Assembly (NCBI GenBank): GCA_030848705.1
Contig: CM061238.1
Coordinates: forward strand, 73,556,685 to 73,620,684
Origin: Heracleum sosnowskyi
Taxonomy: Eukaryota > Streptophyta > Magnoliopsida > Apiales > Apiaceae
Direction of reading: 5' to 3'
DNA: 64,000 nucleotides
The notes under the pieces were generated by a model, which did not search any database, was not told the DNA's origin, and saw nothing but the letters and a program-made list of their open reading frames with translations. Position numbers and translations under genes: made by a program. This document shows, one piece after another, positions 11,579 to 21,523 of this stretch. Positions within the stretch are counted from its first letter, which is position 1. Each line of letters starts with the position of its first letter.

Positions 11579-12125
11579 TGTTAGGCCGAATACACAATAT
11601 AATCAAGTATGTATGAGAATAACAATAATTAATAACACTGTTTATGAATCAATTAAACTGTAATCTTATTAACAGCTTCTCTCTTTATGATGTTAATGAA
11701 TCATAAAGAGCTTCTAGGTTACACAAAAAATATCTCAATAATCGCATCCCTTCTAGGGATAACCTATCTGTGTTTATATAGTACACAGCTACATACAATC
11801 CTTCTCTAATTGATATTCCTACAAGTTAGCTATACAATTCATATCAATTAAGGATTGCTTCTTATCTTCTATCCTGTTTCCTTAGCTGTATCAATATATT
11901 CTGCTTCTTTCCATCTTCAGAATGTATTGCTTCTAGAATCTTCAATTCTGCACCGACAGCTAATTCAACTATCACCTTGTCAGACTTTAAATAAACTCTG
12001 ACCGGCTTCCTTTAAACTCTTCACCCTATCAGAGTTTAACTAAACTCTGATCGGCTTCTGATAAACTCTTGTCAGTACCTGTTGCTTAAACACTGATAAA
12101 CAAACATTAGCAATTATATCTAACA
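11579..12125 (-). repeat. Element A 3' LTR
   Basis: 547-bp LTR, TG...CA, indistinguishable by eye from 23952-24498. It holds a 24-nt palindrome at 12028-12051 (arms ATCAGAGTTTA, 2-nt spacer) among several TCAGAGTTT-type motifs in the U3 part. Confidence 0.95.
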
Positions 12126-12138
12126 ATCTCCCCCAACT
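12126..12138 (-). other. Element A polypurine tract
   Basis: On the minus strand GTTGGGGGAGAT directly abuts the 3' LTR, the expected primer site for plus-strand DNA synthesis. Confidence 0.85.
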
Positions 12139-12289
12139 TGTTCATAATAAAATGTACAAGTTAAACATATAATTGATGATGTCAAAACCTTTTAACAAAT
12201 GCAGTGTTTAACATATAACAGAGTTTAATTTAAAAACAGAGTTTAAATTTAACTTAGAATAGAAAATATTAAAAACTTACAGTCAGACT

Positions 12290-15200
12290 TTATTTGATTT
12301 CTTGAATATCAGGCACTGTCCTGAGATAATCAATTAGAAGTCTTCTTTCAGCCTTTTCCAGCTCTTCAACCATGATTTCTTTCAGTTCCTTGAGTTCTGG
12401 ATCAGATTCACCAGTCTGATAAATAGCAGCTCTCAGAGAATAGATGGAATTCTTCCTCATCTCATTCCCTAGCTTAATAAAATGTGCTTTATCAGATTCT
12501 AGATTGAATTCTAAGACTTTAACTCCCAGATCAGTCCTTAGTCTTGTACTGTTTATCTTCATTTCTATAACATTTCCATAAGCATCTCTATACTTAGGAA
12601 TGTATACCTTTGAAATTCCTCCTCCAAGCATCACCTTAGATCTTTGCATCTTTTGTCTGATAAATGTAGCAGCATTGTGAGTGTTTCTGTTTTTGACTTT
12701 TAACAAGTACAGAACATACTCCAATTCTTGATAAGATTTGAGATCTATATCAGACTCTGCAACTCTGTAAACTCTTCCATCATTCATAAAATACAACAGA
12801 AAATCTTTCTTCAAACCCTTGTGAAATATCAATTGAACAGAGTCTAGCATATCAAGATTCTCTTGAGTAATAGTGCCAGATACTGCCAATGATGATTGAT
12901 CTCCAGATCTGTTGTTTATTCTCTTCTCCCTATGTGAACCTAAACCAGCTTTATCAAAAGTTTCTTTTCCAAGTACAGTCCTGGTTTGAGAAAAATCCAC
13001 AGGTTGAAGTGTCAGAGCTTCAGATAGTACAGGTCTTCTAAAAATACCTTGGAGTTGTGGAGCTAGCTGAGTTTGCACAGCTTGAGCCTTGTCAGAGGCT
13101 GGCTTAATTTCAATAGTATCATCAACTTGAGCAGCGTCAGAGGTTGATTTTGATAATCTTGTTTCAACTTGAGCAATGTCAGAGGTTGAATATTCTTTCT
13201 CCTTCAGGTTAGACTTTTCAATCATTTTGCCTTTACCCTTATCAGAGTTTCTAATCATAGGCCTCCTGGTGTATTGTATACTCTGTTGAGTATTTTCTTT
13301 AATAATAATTCCAGTTTCTTTCTTTCTAGGAGCCTTGATTTCTTTCTTTTTGTATATCCCAGCTTCAAGATTCTTCCTGTGTTCTTCAGCAAGCATTTGC
13401 TCTTCAGCTTGGATATCTTCAATTGTAACATCTTTTCCGTGTTCTGCTATAAATAATTTAGCAGCAACTTCTTCATCAGTGCTAGGCTTATCAGTGTTTA
13501 TCAAACTTTTGAGCCTTGAACCACTGGCAGAAATTACTTTTTCCTTACCAGAGTTTGATCTTCTCTCAGAGTTTGATCTTGATCTTGGTCTTAAGCCTAA
13601 ACTCTTTTCAGATTCACCTCCCTTGCTTCCACCATCATTACCATCATCCCTCCGTCTCAGAGCTTGAGTGTCTTTGCATTTGTCACTTGGTACACTCTCC
13701 CCCTTTTTGACATCATCAGAAAGTAGTACTGATGTCAGCAACTCCAGAGCATTAGAAATTGAAGTTAGTTGAGCAGACATAGCAGTCTGATTCTCCTCAA
13801 CTTTCGACAATCTAGAATTGAAAGTCTTTTGCTCTTTACACAAAGAGATGTATAGAGATTTGTCCTTCTGCTGTGTAAGCTCTCTTGTAGCTATATCATT
13901 CCTTAACCCTTCAATCATCTTATCAGAAGCATCAAAACGATTGTTTAATGATTTGATTTGAACAACAGTCGCTTTGAAATGACTGAGAAGTTCAGGATTT
14001 GAAATCTCTTTAACAGAGTTAGCAGTTAAATCAGCAGCCCTTTGTGAAGTGAAAATACAATCTGCTGCTGTCCAGTTGTTAAAGTACATCTCTTGAAAAT
14101 GTTCTTCAGTAGCCCTATTGAACTCTCTTTCTTCATCAGAGTTGGCTTGAACGTCAGATATGTGTGTAGGTGAATGAGCAGGACTAGCATTAACATTGTC
14201 ATCCTCTCTTGCAATCTCTTCAGGAACATGTTCAGCAGTGACTTCATCATTGACTTTCTCTGCAACAGTTTCAGGAATATCAGAGTTTGCTTTAGCAAGT
14301 ACCTCTGCTTCTCGCTGAACAATGTCAACAACTGATTGTTGTAGAGCTTCAAGAACAAGAGCATCTTCAGAGTTTGAAACAAACTCTGCTGCTACAGGAA
14401 CATTCTCTGTTGCATCAGCAGATTCAGCAACAGCTTCTGTAGGATGATCAATTCTAATCTGATCAACTTCCTCACCGTTCTCAAAATCAAGAGAAATGAT
14501 TTCTGTGTGGGAAGCAATAGTTTCTACCAATTCTGTAGTAGCTTGATCAGCTTCTCTTACATTTTCTTCAAGATCAAAAATTCTGCTGTCAGAATGAGCA
14601 GCAGCTTCCTCAACTACATCATTAGCATTTGATGTAGGAGCTTCTCTATCAAAATCCATTTCAATATCATCAGTATTTAGCCTGTCTTGATTGACAGCTT
14701 CTGGATTTGCAGCTTCCTCCTGAACAAAAGCTTCAGGAGCTTCATTTTCCTCAGGAACTTTGTTCATATTGGCAATAATATCACCAAAAAGTTGATTAGC
14801 AACTAATCTTCTCTTTCTCTGATGAAGATTTTCTTCATCAGCTTCAGTATCTGAGTCTGCAACAGAATCAGCAGCAACAGTCTTTGGTCGTTGGGCTCTC
14901 TTTTTCTTCATTCTTTTTCTCTGAGGCACAGCATCAACATTTGATACCTCAGCTTCAGGTTGTTGCAAGTTAGACTTAACTGCTCGAACTTTAGATCTCT
15001 TTGACCTCTGTGGTTGAAATACAGAAGGTCCAGCTTCAGCAGTTGAGACATTTTGCTGTTGTAAGTTGTCAAGAAATTGTTGCACAGAAGCAGGTAACAT
15101 TAAAGGACCAACTTCTCCTTTCTTGTTGTCCTTGTTGATAAGATCAGAGAATATACGTTTGTGTAATTTAAACGAAAGAATTACATCCTCATCTAAAATC

Positions 15201-15859
15201 TCAACATCAGGGCAGCAATGATTGAATATCAATTGACAAAACCTAGAGAAGTAAACAACATTTCTATTCTCTAGCATTTTCTCACCAATATTAGTTAAAA
15301 CTAATCTAGCAACATCAAATTGACTGCCATAGAGAAGAGAATACCCGATCTGTAAACTATCAGTGGGAATTGCATCCCAGTTTGTGCACTTTTTCCCGAA
15401 CGCTCTTGTAATGCAGTCGAAAAAGAAACTCCATTCCTTTCTCAAGAGCGGTCGCTTCAATTGACCAATCTTAGTCAGTGGTCCAGAGTAACCTATTTCT
15501 CGCATCATTCTAACTAACTCAGAATCTCCAACAGCAACTGTGAACGAATTGAAATCTTCAAGACTCAAAGCATCACGAACAGTAGTAGGAGTAACAGCAT
15601 AGTCATTGTCCTCATATTGAAAAATGATAGATGGAGATCCAGACTCTCCTCCATTATCATACACACCTGTCTGCCAAAAAGATTTGATTTGTGTTGCAGA
15701 CAGCTTCGACGGTGCGGTGAGAGCAGTGCCAATATCAGAGTTTGACAAGAAACTCTGAATCAAATGAAACGCCTCCGGTGCGTTCTCATTTGCTACAGGA
15801 GCGGAGTAGTTATTTGGGACAAATTCTAATTCAGAAGCAATAAACGCTGTAGTTTCCAT
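12290..15859 (-). CDS. Element A third ORF (env-like/additional ORF), 1189 aa
   Basis: This very large ORF lies downstream of pol on the same strand. Residues ~20-245 form a compact conserved region: FWQTGVY (61-67), RKEWSFFFDCI (140-150), WDAIP (161-165), IGYSLL (171-176), RFCQ (206-209). This resembles the N-terminal domain of the large Sirevirus-associated proteins seen in many eudicots. Then come Lys/Arg clusters (about 284-350, possible nuclear signals), a long acidic Glu/Ala-rich stretch to about 600, a predicted coiled-coil region (about 620-760), a Ser/Arg-rich part, and a conserved C-terminal domain (about 1000-1189) ending TVPDIQEIK. I see no signal peptide or membrane segment, so a true envelope role is doubtful. 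Molecular function is unknown. Its upstream leader resembles a plant mRNA leader, suggesting a subgenomic or internal transcript. Confidence 0.85.
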   Translation of the reverse strand: METTAFIASELEFVPNNYSAPVANENAPEAFHLIQSFLSNSDIGTALTAPSKLSATQIKSFWQTGVYDNGGESGSPSIIFQYEDNDYAVTPTTVRDALSLEDFNSFTVAVGDSELVRMMREIGYSGPLTKIGQLKRPLLRKEWSFFFDCITRAFGKKCTNWDAIPTDSLQIGYSLLYGSQFDVARLVLTNIGEKMLENRNVVYFSRFCQLIFNHCCPDVEILDEDVILSFKLHKRIFSDLINKDNKKGEVGPLMLPASVQQFLDNLQQQNVSTAEAGPSVFQPQRSKRSKVRAVKSNLQQPEAEVSNVDAVPQRKRMKKKRAQRPKTVAADSVADSDTEADEENLHQRKRRLVANQLFGDIIANMNKVPEENEAPEAFVQEEAANPEAVNQDRLNTDDIEMDFDREAPTSNANDVVEEAAAHSDSRIFDLEENVREADQATTELVETIASHTEIISLDFENGEEVDQIRIDHPTEAVAESADATENVPVAAEFVSNSEDALVLEALQQSVVDIVQREAEVLAKANSDIPETVAEKVNDEVTAEHVPEEIAREDDNVNASPAHSPTHISDVQANSDEEREFNRATEEHFQEMYFNNWTAADCIFTSQRAADLTANSVKEISNPELLSHFKATVVQIKSLNNRFDASDKMIEGLRNDIATRELTQQKDKSLYISLCKEQKTFNSRLSKVEENQTAMSAQLTSISNALELLTSVLLSDDVKKGESVPSDKCKDTQALRRRDDGNDGGSKGGESEKSLGLRPRSRSNSERRSNSGKEKVISASGSRLKSLINTDKPSTDEEVAAKLFIAEHGKDVTIEDIQAEEQMLAEEHRKNLEAGIYKKKEIKAPRKKETGIIIKENTQQSIQYTRRPMIRNSDKGKGKMIEKSNLKEKEYSTSDIAQVETRLSKSTSDAAQVDDTIEIKPASDKAQAVQTQLAPQLQGIFRRPVLSEALTLQPVDFSQTRTVLGKETFDKAGLGSHREKRINNRSGDQSSLAVSGTITQENLDMLDSVQLIFHKGLKKDFLLYFMNDGRVYRVAESDIDLKSYQELEYVLYLLKVKNRNTHNAATFIRQKMQRSKVMLGGGISKVYIPKYRDAYGNVIEMKINSTRLRTDLGVKVLEFNLESDKAHFIKLGNEMRKNSIYSLRAAIYQTGESDPELKELKEIMVEELEKAERRLLIDYLRTVPDIQEIK

Positions 15860-16349
15860 TTGTAAGATTTGAAAACAAAAAGTACAGGGCTTTGAAAGTG
15901 TTTGAGTGTTTGTGTGTGAGTAAAATGTTATGAGAAGATGAAATGCGTAAAAGATTGAATCGTGTGTATGTAGTGTATTAAATAATAACTGTAAAGATTA
16001 GAAGTATGTTAGTGGGACAGATGTCAAACGTGAATACGCTGACAGCTGTATCTAACAACTTCCTATACACACGTGCAAACGTGGAGACACCTGTCATCAC
16101 ATATAACACTCAAAATATTCGTTAAAAAAAAATCAATAATAATAAAATTATCAATTTAAATAATAAAGTACAAAGAACTCAACAGTCAAAATAATAATGA
16201 CTGTCTCGAAACTCCGCACCTTAGTATCCCAAGCGCTTCGAAAACCTTTCAATCTCCAAGAAAAACCTTTCAGATACCCTGTTTGAATGCTTTAAATACC
16301 AAAGCAATGTAACAACAGGCTTCATATCTTAAACTTACTATACACCAAA
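15860..16349. promoter_or_regulatory. Divergent promoter-like region between ORF3 and the antisense ORF
   Basis: This 490-bp gap separates two start codons facing away from each other. On the minus strand a TATTTAATAC box (about 15976-15986) precedes a CA-rich leader to ORF3. On the plus strand TTTAAATACC (about 16291-16300) precedes the 16350 ATG by about 50 bp. Between them are CACGTG (16070-16075) and ACGTGG (about 16079), G-box/ABRE-like cores. Promoter activity is inferred. Confidence 0.45.
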
Positions 16350-16742
16350 ATGGCTGGAACTTTCGAATTCCTGGATGTGGAAGAGTTTTTGAACATGAAC
16401 TGGCAGCAACAAGAAAACTATCTTATCGATGAGTTTCTTGTTCTCTCATTCTTGAATGATGAAGGCCTTATCGTAGATGATGAAATAGCCGAAGGGCCTT
16501 TCTCCAACCCTCATGTATACATCTTCCGTCCAGGACCATATGATGCACCAATCCTCGCAGATGAAGATGCCATGGAGATCTGCTTCATGCTTTTTCAACT
16601 GAGTTTCTTGTCGGGTTCAAAAGAAAACCTCTTCTTAGAATCCTGCAAGCTGCAAAGCAGAAAGAGATCCCGAGAAGATGATGATGATGATTCATCATTA
16701 GGAGGATTTCAAGCTATCCCAAATGGTATAATGACCAGATGA
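16350..16742 (+). CDS. Antisense small ORF inside element A, 130 aa
   Basis: This ORF runs opposite to every other gene of element A. It has a plant-like start context (CAAAATGGCT), a TATA-like box upstream, and a 3' region with T-rich and AATGAAAAAG-type sequences that could support polyadenylation. The product is acidic: an N-terminal helix-rich part (MAGTFEFLDVEEFLNMNW), a Pro/Gly patch (IFRPGPYDAP), then a basic-acidic tail (KRSREDDDDD) resembling a nuclear signal beside an acidic run. No known family is recognised. Element B lacks the ~0.9-kb block containing it, and element C has a deletion there. It could be a captured host gene, an anti-silencing or regulatory protein, or a non-functional ORF; only the gene-like layout is seen. 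Confidence 0.5.
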   Translation: MAGTFEFLDVEEFLNMNWQQQENYLIDEFLVLSFLNDEGLIVDDEIAEGPFSNPHVYIFRPGPYDAPILADEDAMEICFMLFQLSFLSGSKENLFLESCKLQSRKRSREDDDDDSSLGGFQAIPNGIMTR

Positions 16743-17519
16743 GCAACTGGGTAGCTATCATCAGAAGTAGTAGAGCACAATAGCTTCTGGCTCTAGCTCT
16801 TCTGCTTCGATGTTGGATAGCATTCAAGTACTTGTCCTGGTTAAATAGATTTTCTCTTTTGTAACCATAGTGATTAGTATGTACCAGAAAGATTAGCTAA
16901 GCATGAGTATGTAATTGACTGAATGTAACAGAGTTTGAATCAATTAATGAAAAAGACTCATTTTATTGCTTTACTTTCAGTATTATCAATTTTACCTAGT
17001 AATTGGAAAGACAAAAAAACTTTAACCAATTAACTAACATACTCAGCAGCAATACAAATCACAAACAGGACTTAATAAACATACTCAATAACATTGGTCA
17101 ATCACTATCAAACAAGTTCTATCTTTTCTCTGTTCAATCACACTTTTTCGAAAAACAAATGACTAAGCCCAAAATCATAAACTGTCTGAAACAAGGAAAT
17201 TATTTTAACCATCAGAGATTAAAATAAAGTAACCTCGGCGTATTTCACACAAAACATCAGTGTTTACCATTTGTCCTTCTTTGTCAATTAAACTCTTTTC
17301 TCAATCTGTACAGTTGTGAAAATATGTGTGTGTAGTAGCAGAGTTTACCGAAATCAGTATTTAGACCATCTCAAAGTGCATAAAATCCACAATCTAAAGT
17401 AGTAAAAACTGGTTGCCTAAACTCTCATGTATAACATAAAATCTGATTTTATATCTAAACTCTGTATTACTGATATCCTTTCATTTGGATATGTCTTTTA
17501 TTTTTCACCCCCTTTATTA

Positions 17520-17520
<1 letters not shown>
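16743..17520. other. Element A spacer, 3' side of the antisense ORF
   Basis: Non-coding. The part from about 17128 to 17520 matches the ORF3 leader side of elements B (40561-40920) and C (61360-61740) in inverted orientation. The part from about 16743 to 17127 belongs to the block not found in B. Confidence 0.6.

Positions 17521-17524
<4 letters not shown>

Positions 17525-17583
<59 letters not shown>
17525..17583. repeat. Poly-T/poly-A tract, 59 bp
   Basis: An unbroken run of T on the plus strand, poly-A in the element's sense. It lies between pol and ORF3 next to a G5TG motif. Elements B and C have (TA)n and an A-rich tract at the same place. Confidence 0.95.
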
Positions 17584-17585
<2 letters not shown>

Positions 17586-18208
17586 TTTTCCAGTAATCAG
17601 TGGTTGGCACTAGTCACCAAAAATCAAAGATTTTAGCCCTTATTTCATACAATAAGTTCCTGGATCGTCCTAGGCACAACATGATCTCAAAGGAATTTGT
17701 GCTCTGTTTGGCATCTTTTGAATTTGAGGGTGAATTATTTGAAATTAATAATCAGAGTTTAGACTTTTTATCAGTAAATATAATTAACTTATGAGAGAAA
17801 ATGCAAACAGCTAATACAGACTCAGTGTATAGGATCAATAAACTAAGAGATGCTATAAATATTGAGACAGTATCATGCTGTGTTAGCTTACTGCACATTT
17901 TTGAGATCAGAGTCTATACAACTCTTAAGGATTCACAGTTACTTACTGAGAATTATGCTTCATACAAATTTCTTCATTGGTCCATATGTTTCAGACAAAA
18001 TTACAATCAGAGTATAGCATTTAAACTGTAATTATCAGAGTATGACCAACAGAGTTTATCTTCAGAGTATGCTTTCAGAGTATGACTAACACTTCACAGA
18101 GTTTATCATCAGAGTTTAACATGCTGGTTCACATAACAGTTAACACATGCAAGGAATCATGAGCAACAAGAATTAAACATGTATAAATTTTGAGTCTGAC
18201 CCGTATCT
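17584..18208 (-). other. Element A post-pol non-coding spacer
   Basis: Collinear with 39892-40500 of B and 60708-61307 of C. It is non-coding, with clustered TCAGAGTAT/TCAGAGTTT motifs at about 18035-18120. Confidence 0.7.
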
Positions 18209-21200
18209 CTAGTCAGAACCAGAGATCATTCCAAGTTCATTTACCAATCTTGTAAAAGTAGCTTCACTCAAAGGTTTGGTGAAGATATCTGCAAGTTGTT
18301 GGTCTGTAGACACAAAATGAAGCTCAATATTCCCTTCTTCCACATGTTCTCTGATAAAATGATATCTTATGCTGATGTGCTTGGTCATGGAATGCTGTAC
18401 TGGATTTCCTGTCATAGCAATAGCACTTTGGTTATCACAGAAAATAGGTATTCTAGAGTACCTTAATCCATAATCCAGCAATTGATTCTTCATCCATAAA
18501 ATCTGTGCACAACAGCTACCAGCTGCTATATACTCTGCTTCAGCTGTGGATGTAGAAATTGATTTCTGTTTCTTACTGTACCAAGAAACCAATCTGTCAC
18601 CTAAAAATTGACAGCTTCCACTTGTACTTTTTCTGTCTATCTTACAGCCTGCAAAATCTGCATCAGAGTAACCAATCAACTTAAACTCTGATTCTCTAGG
18701 ATACCACAAACCCAAGGTTATGGTGCCTTTGAGATATTTGAAAATCCTTTTTACAGCTGTTAGATGAGGCTCTCTAGGATCTGCTTGAAATCTTGCACAA
18801 AGACATGTTGCATACATGATATCAGGTCTACTTGCTGTAAGATACAGTAAAGACCCTATCATTCCTCTGTAGTTAGTCATATCTACTGAGGCTCCTGTGT
18901 CTTTGTCAAGCTTCGTTGCTGTAGCCATGGGAGTTGTTGCAGATGAACTATCAAGCATACCAAATTTCTTTAGAAGATTTCTGGTATACTTTGCTTGATT
19001 GATAAAAATCCCATCATCTGTTTGCTTGACCTGTAAGCCTAGAAAATAACTAAGCTCTCCCATCATGCTCATTTGATACCTGGATTGCATAAGCTTTGCA
19101 AACTTCTTACAAAGTTTGTCATTAGTAGATCCAAAAATAATATCATCTACATAAATTTGAACTAACAGCAAATCATCACCAGAATTGAAATAAAACAAGG
19201 TTTTATCAATTGTACCTCTTGTGAACCCACTTTCTAAAAGAAATTGAGCAAGAGTTTCATACCATGCTCTTGGTGCTTGCTTTAGTCCATATAATGCCTT
19301 GTCAAGCCTGTAGACATAATCTGGATGCTTGGGATCTACAAATCCTGGTGGTTGTTCAACAAATACCTCTTCTTCAAGCTTCCCATTGAGAAAAGCACTT
19401 TTCACATCCATCTGAAAGACTTTAAACTTCTTGTGTGCAGCATAGGCCAGAAAAATCCTTATGGCCTCCAGTCTTGCAACTGGAGCAAAGGTTTCATCAT
19501 AGTCAATTCCTTCCTGTTGTGAATAACCTTTTGCCACAAGTCTAGCCTTATTCCTTGTAATCACACCATCACTGTCAGTCTTGTTTCTAAAAACCCACTT
19601 TGTACCTACAATTGATCTGTTCTTTGGTCTAGGTACAAGTGTCCAGACTTCATTTCTTTCAAATTCATTTAACTCTTCTTGCATTGCTGTAATCCAATTA
19701 GCATCTTGAAGAGCTTCCTCCACTTTCTTTGGTTCAGTTTGAGACAAGAAAGCATGATACAGACACTCATTATTTGTTGCACTTCTGGTTCTTACACCAG
19801 CATCAGGATCTCCAATTATGAGATCAGGTGTGTGTGCCTGTGTCCACTTTCTTGCTGATGGTAAGTGGTTTCTTGCATCATTGTTGGATCCTCCCCCTTG
19901 ATCCATGCTCTCCTGATTCATATGTTGACTTTCTACATTCTCTGAGGCTCCCCCTGAATTTGATGACTCAGAGTTTGAATTGTCAGAGTTTGAATCAGTT
20001 TCCTCAACTGACTCACTTGCTGTGTCATGTTGAGCTTCTTCACGCTCCCCCTCAACTGGTTCTCTATTTTGTTCAATTTGAGAATTATTAGTTTCTCCAG
20101 TATTTACCAGTAGAGGTTCAGAGTATGCTTCGTCAGAGTTTGTCAACCCTGCTTCATCAGAGTTTATATCATCAGAGAATAGATCTTCGTTTTCAAAACG
20201 TAGTTGATCATATCCATCCTTGTCTTCAAGTCCAATTATTTTCTTGTCATCAAATGACACATGTATGGATTCCATGATCACTTTAGTTCTTAGATTGTAA
20301 ACTCTGAATGCTTTTGTTGACAGTGGATAGCCAACAAAAATTCCTTCATCAGCTTTTAACTCGAACTTTGTCAACTGTTCAGGATGAGTCTTCAACACAA
20401 AGCATTTGCATCCAAATATATGAAAATATTTCAAATTTGGCTTCTTATTTTTCACCATCTCATATGGTGTTTTCCCTTGCTTGTTGATCAGTGTAGCATT
20501 TTGAGTAAAACAAGCAGTTTGAACAGCTTCTGCCCAGAAGTATGTTGGTAATTTTGCTTCTTCAAGCATAGTTCTGGCTGCTTCAATTAAAGTTCTGTTC
20601 TTTCTTTCAACTACACCATTTTGCTGTGGAGTGCCAGGTGCAGAAAATTCTTGTTTCACCCCTCTTTCCTTGCAGAAAGCTTCCATGAATGAATTTCTGA
20701 ATTCAGTTCCATTATCACTCCTTATTATTTTGACTTTGTGCTGTGATCCTTTGTCCAGTAGATTTACATGATCCATTAGAATTTGAGCAGTTTCATCCTT
20801 CTTTGACAAGAAATACACCCATGTATATCTAGTATATTCATCAACAATTACTAGAGCATATTTCTTTCTGCCCATTGACATTATATTCACTGGTCCAAAG
20901 AGATCAACATGTAGAAGATGATAAGGTTCCACCACTGAAGATTCAGACTTGCTTTTGAAAGATGACTTCCTTTGTTTGGCCTTTTGACAGGAATCACATA
21001 GGCCATTTAGACTGAGTGTTGATTTTGGGAGTCCTCTTACAAGATCCTTTCTTATCAGCTCATTAATGTTGTTCAAATTGAGATGAGAGAGCTTTTTATG
21101 CCAATTCCAACTCTCTTCATTTGACATTCTTGCAGTCAGACACACTGTTTTTCCATCAGAGTTTGTTACCAAACTTGCTTCATAAATATTGTTGCGCCTG

Positions 21201-21523
21201 TGTCCAACTAGAACAACTTTTCCAGTAGATTTACTGATAACTTCACAGTATTCACTATGAAAATCTACATGGTTTCCTCTGTCACAGATTTGACTCACAG
21301 ATAACAGATTGTGCTTGAGTCCTGAGACTAGAGCTACATTTGTGATGATGACACCTCCAAGATTAATGTTGCCATATCCCAGAGTATGTCCTACGTTGCC
21401 ATCTCCATAGGAAACTTTTGGGCCATCCTTCTCCACAAAGTCTGATAGCAGGGCTTTATTTCCAGTCATATGTCCTGAGCATCCACTGTCCAAGATAAGT
21501 GTGCTTTTTATTATACCCTGCAA
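18209..21523 (-). CDS. pol: Element A Pol polyprotein (PR-IN-RT-RNase H), about 1104 aa
   Basis: Copia-order polyprotein. Protease: D-S-G at residue 12. Integrase zinc finger: H142, H147, C176, C179. Integrase core: D207, D270, E306 (DD35E spacing). A Ser/Glu-rich linker spans about 430-590. Reverse transcriptase spans about 600-880, with YVDD at 791-794. RNase H spans about 950-1104, with D954, E997, D1030 and D1079. It ends ISGSD. There is no ATG at the start: the frame opens with TTG directly after an in-frame TGA, and CAG next to it looks like a 3' splice site. The frame is +1 relative to gag, and the two frames do not overlap. The same is true in B and C. Translation is therefore probably as a spliced Gag-Pol fusion (inference). 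No internal stops; likely functional. Confidence 0.95.
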   Translation of the reverse strand: MQGIIKSTLILDSGCSGHMTGNKALLSDFVEKDGPKVSYGDGNVGHTLGYGNINLGGVIITNVALVSGLKHNLLSVSQICDRGNHVDFHSEYCEVISKSTGKVVLVGHRRNNIYEASLVTNSDGKTVCLTARMSNEESWNWHKKLSHLNLNNINELIRKDLVRGLPKSTLSLNGLCDSCQKAKQRKSSFKSKSESSVVEPYHLLHVDLFGPVNIMSMGRKKYALVIVDEYTRYTWVYFLSKKDETAQILMDHVNLLDKGSQHKVKIIRSDNGTEFRNSFMEAFCKERGVKQEFSAPGTPQQNGVVERKNRTLIEAARTMLEEAKLPTYFWAEAVQTACFTQNATLINKQGKTPYEMVKNKKPNLKYFHIFGCKCFVLKTHPEQLTKFELKADEGIFVGYPLSTKAFRVYNLRTKVIMESIHVSFDDKKIIGLEDKDGYDQLRFENEDLFSDDINSDEAGLTNSDEAYSEPLLVNTGETNNSQIEQNREPVEGEREEAQHDTASESVEETDSNSDNSNSESSNSGGASENVESQHMNQESMDQGGGSNNDARNHLPSARKWTQAHTPDLIIGDPDAGVRTRSATNNECLYHAFLSQTEPKKVEEALQDANWITAMQEELNEFERNEVWTLVPRPKNRSIVGTKWVFRNKTDSDGVITRNKARLVAKGYSQQEGIDYDETFAPVARLEAIRIFLAYAAHKKFKVFQMDVKSAFLNGKLEEEVFVEQPPGFVDPKHPDYVYRLDKALYGLKQAPRAWYETLAQFLLESGFTRGTIDKTLFYFNSGDDLLLVQIYVDDIIFGSTNDKLCKKFAKLMQSRYQMSMMGELSYFLGLQVKQTDDGIFINQAKYTRNLLKKFGMLDSSSATTPMATATKLDKDTGASVDMTNYRGMIGSLLYLTASRPDIMYATCLCARFQADPREPHLTAVKRIFKYLKGTITLGLWYPRESEFKLIGYSDADFAGCKIDRKSTSGSCQFLGDRLVSWYSKKQKSISTSTAEAEYIAAGSCCAQILWMKNQLLDYGLRYSRIPIFCDNQSAIAMTGNPVQHSMTKHISIRYHFIREHVEEGNIELHFVSTDQQLADIFTKPLSEATFTRLVNELGMISGSD

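Noticed and set aside
13335..13667. 110-aa and similar plus-strand ORFs opposite ORF3, gag and pol
   Set aside because: They are frame shadows of the conserved coding strand and have no start context or independent conservation signal.
12290..15859. Calling ORF3 a viral envelope gene
   Set aside because: No signal peptide, transmembrane segment or fusion-like stretch is visible; position alone does not justify it.
17427..17636. ORF rich in Phe across the poly-T tract
   Set aside because: It is a translation of a homopolymer on the antisense strand.
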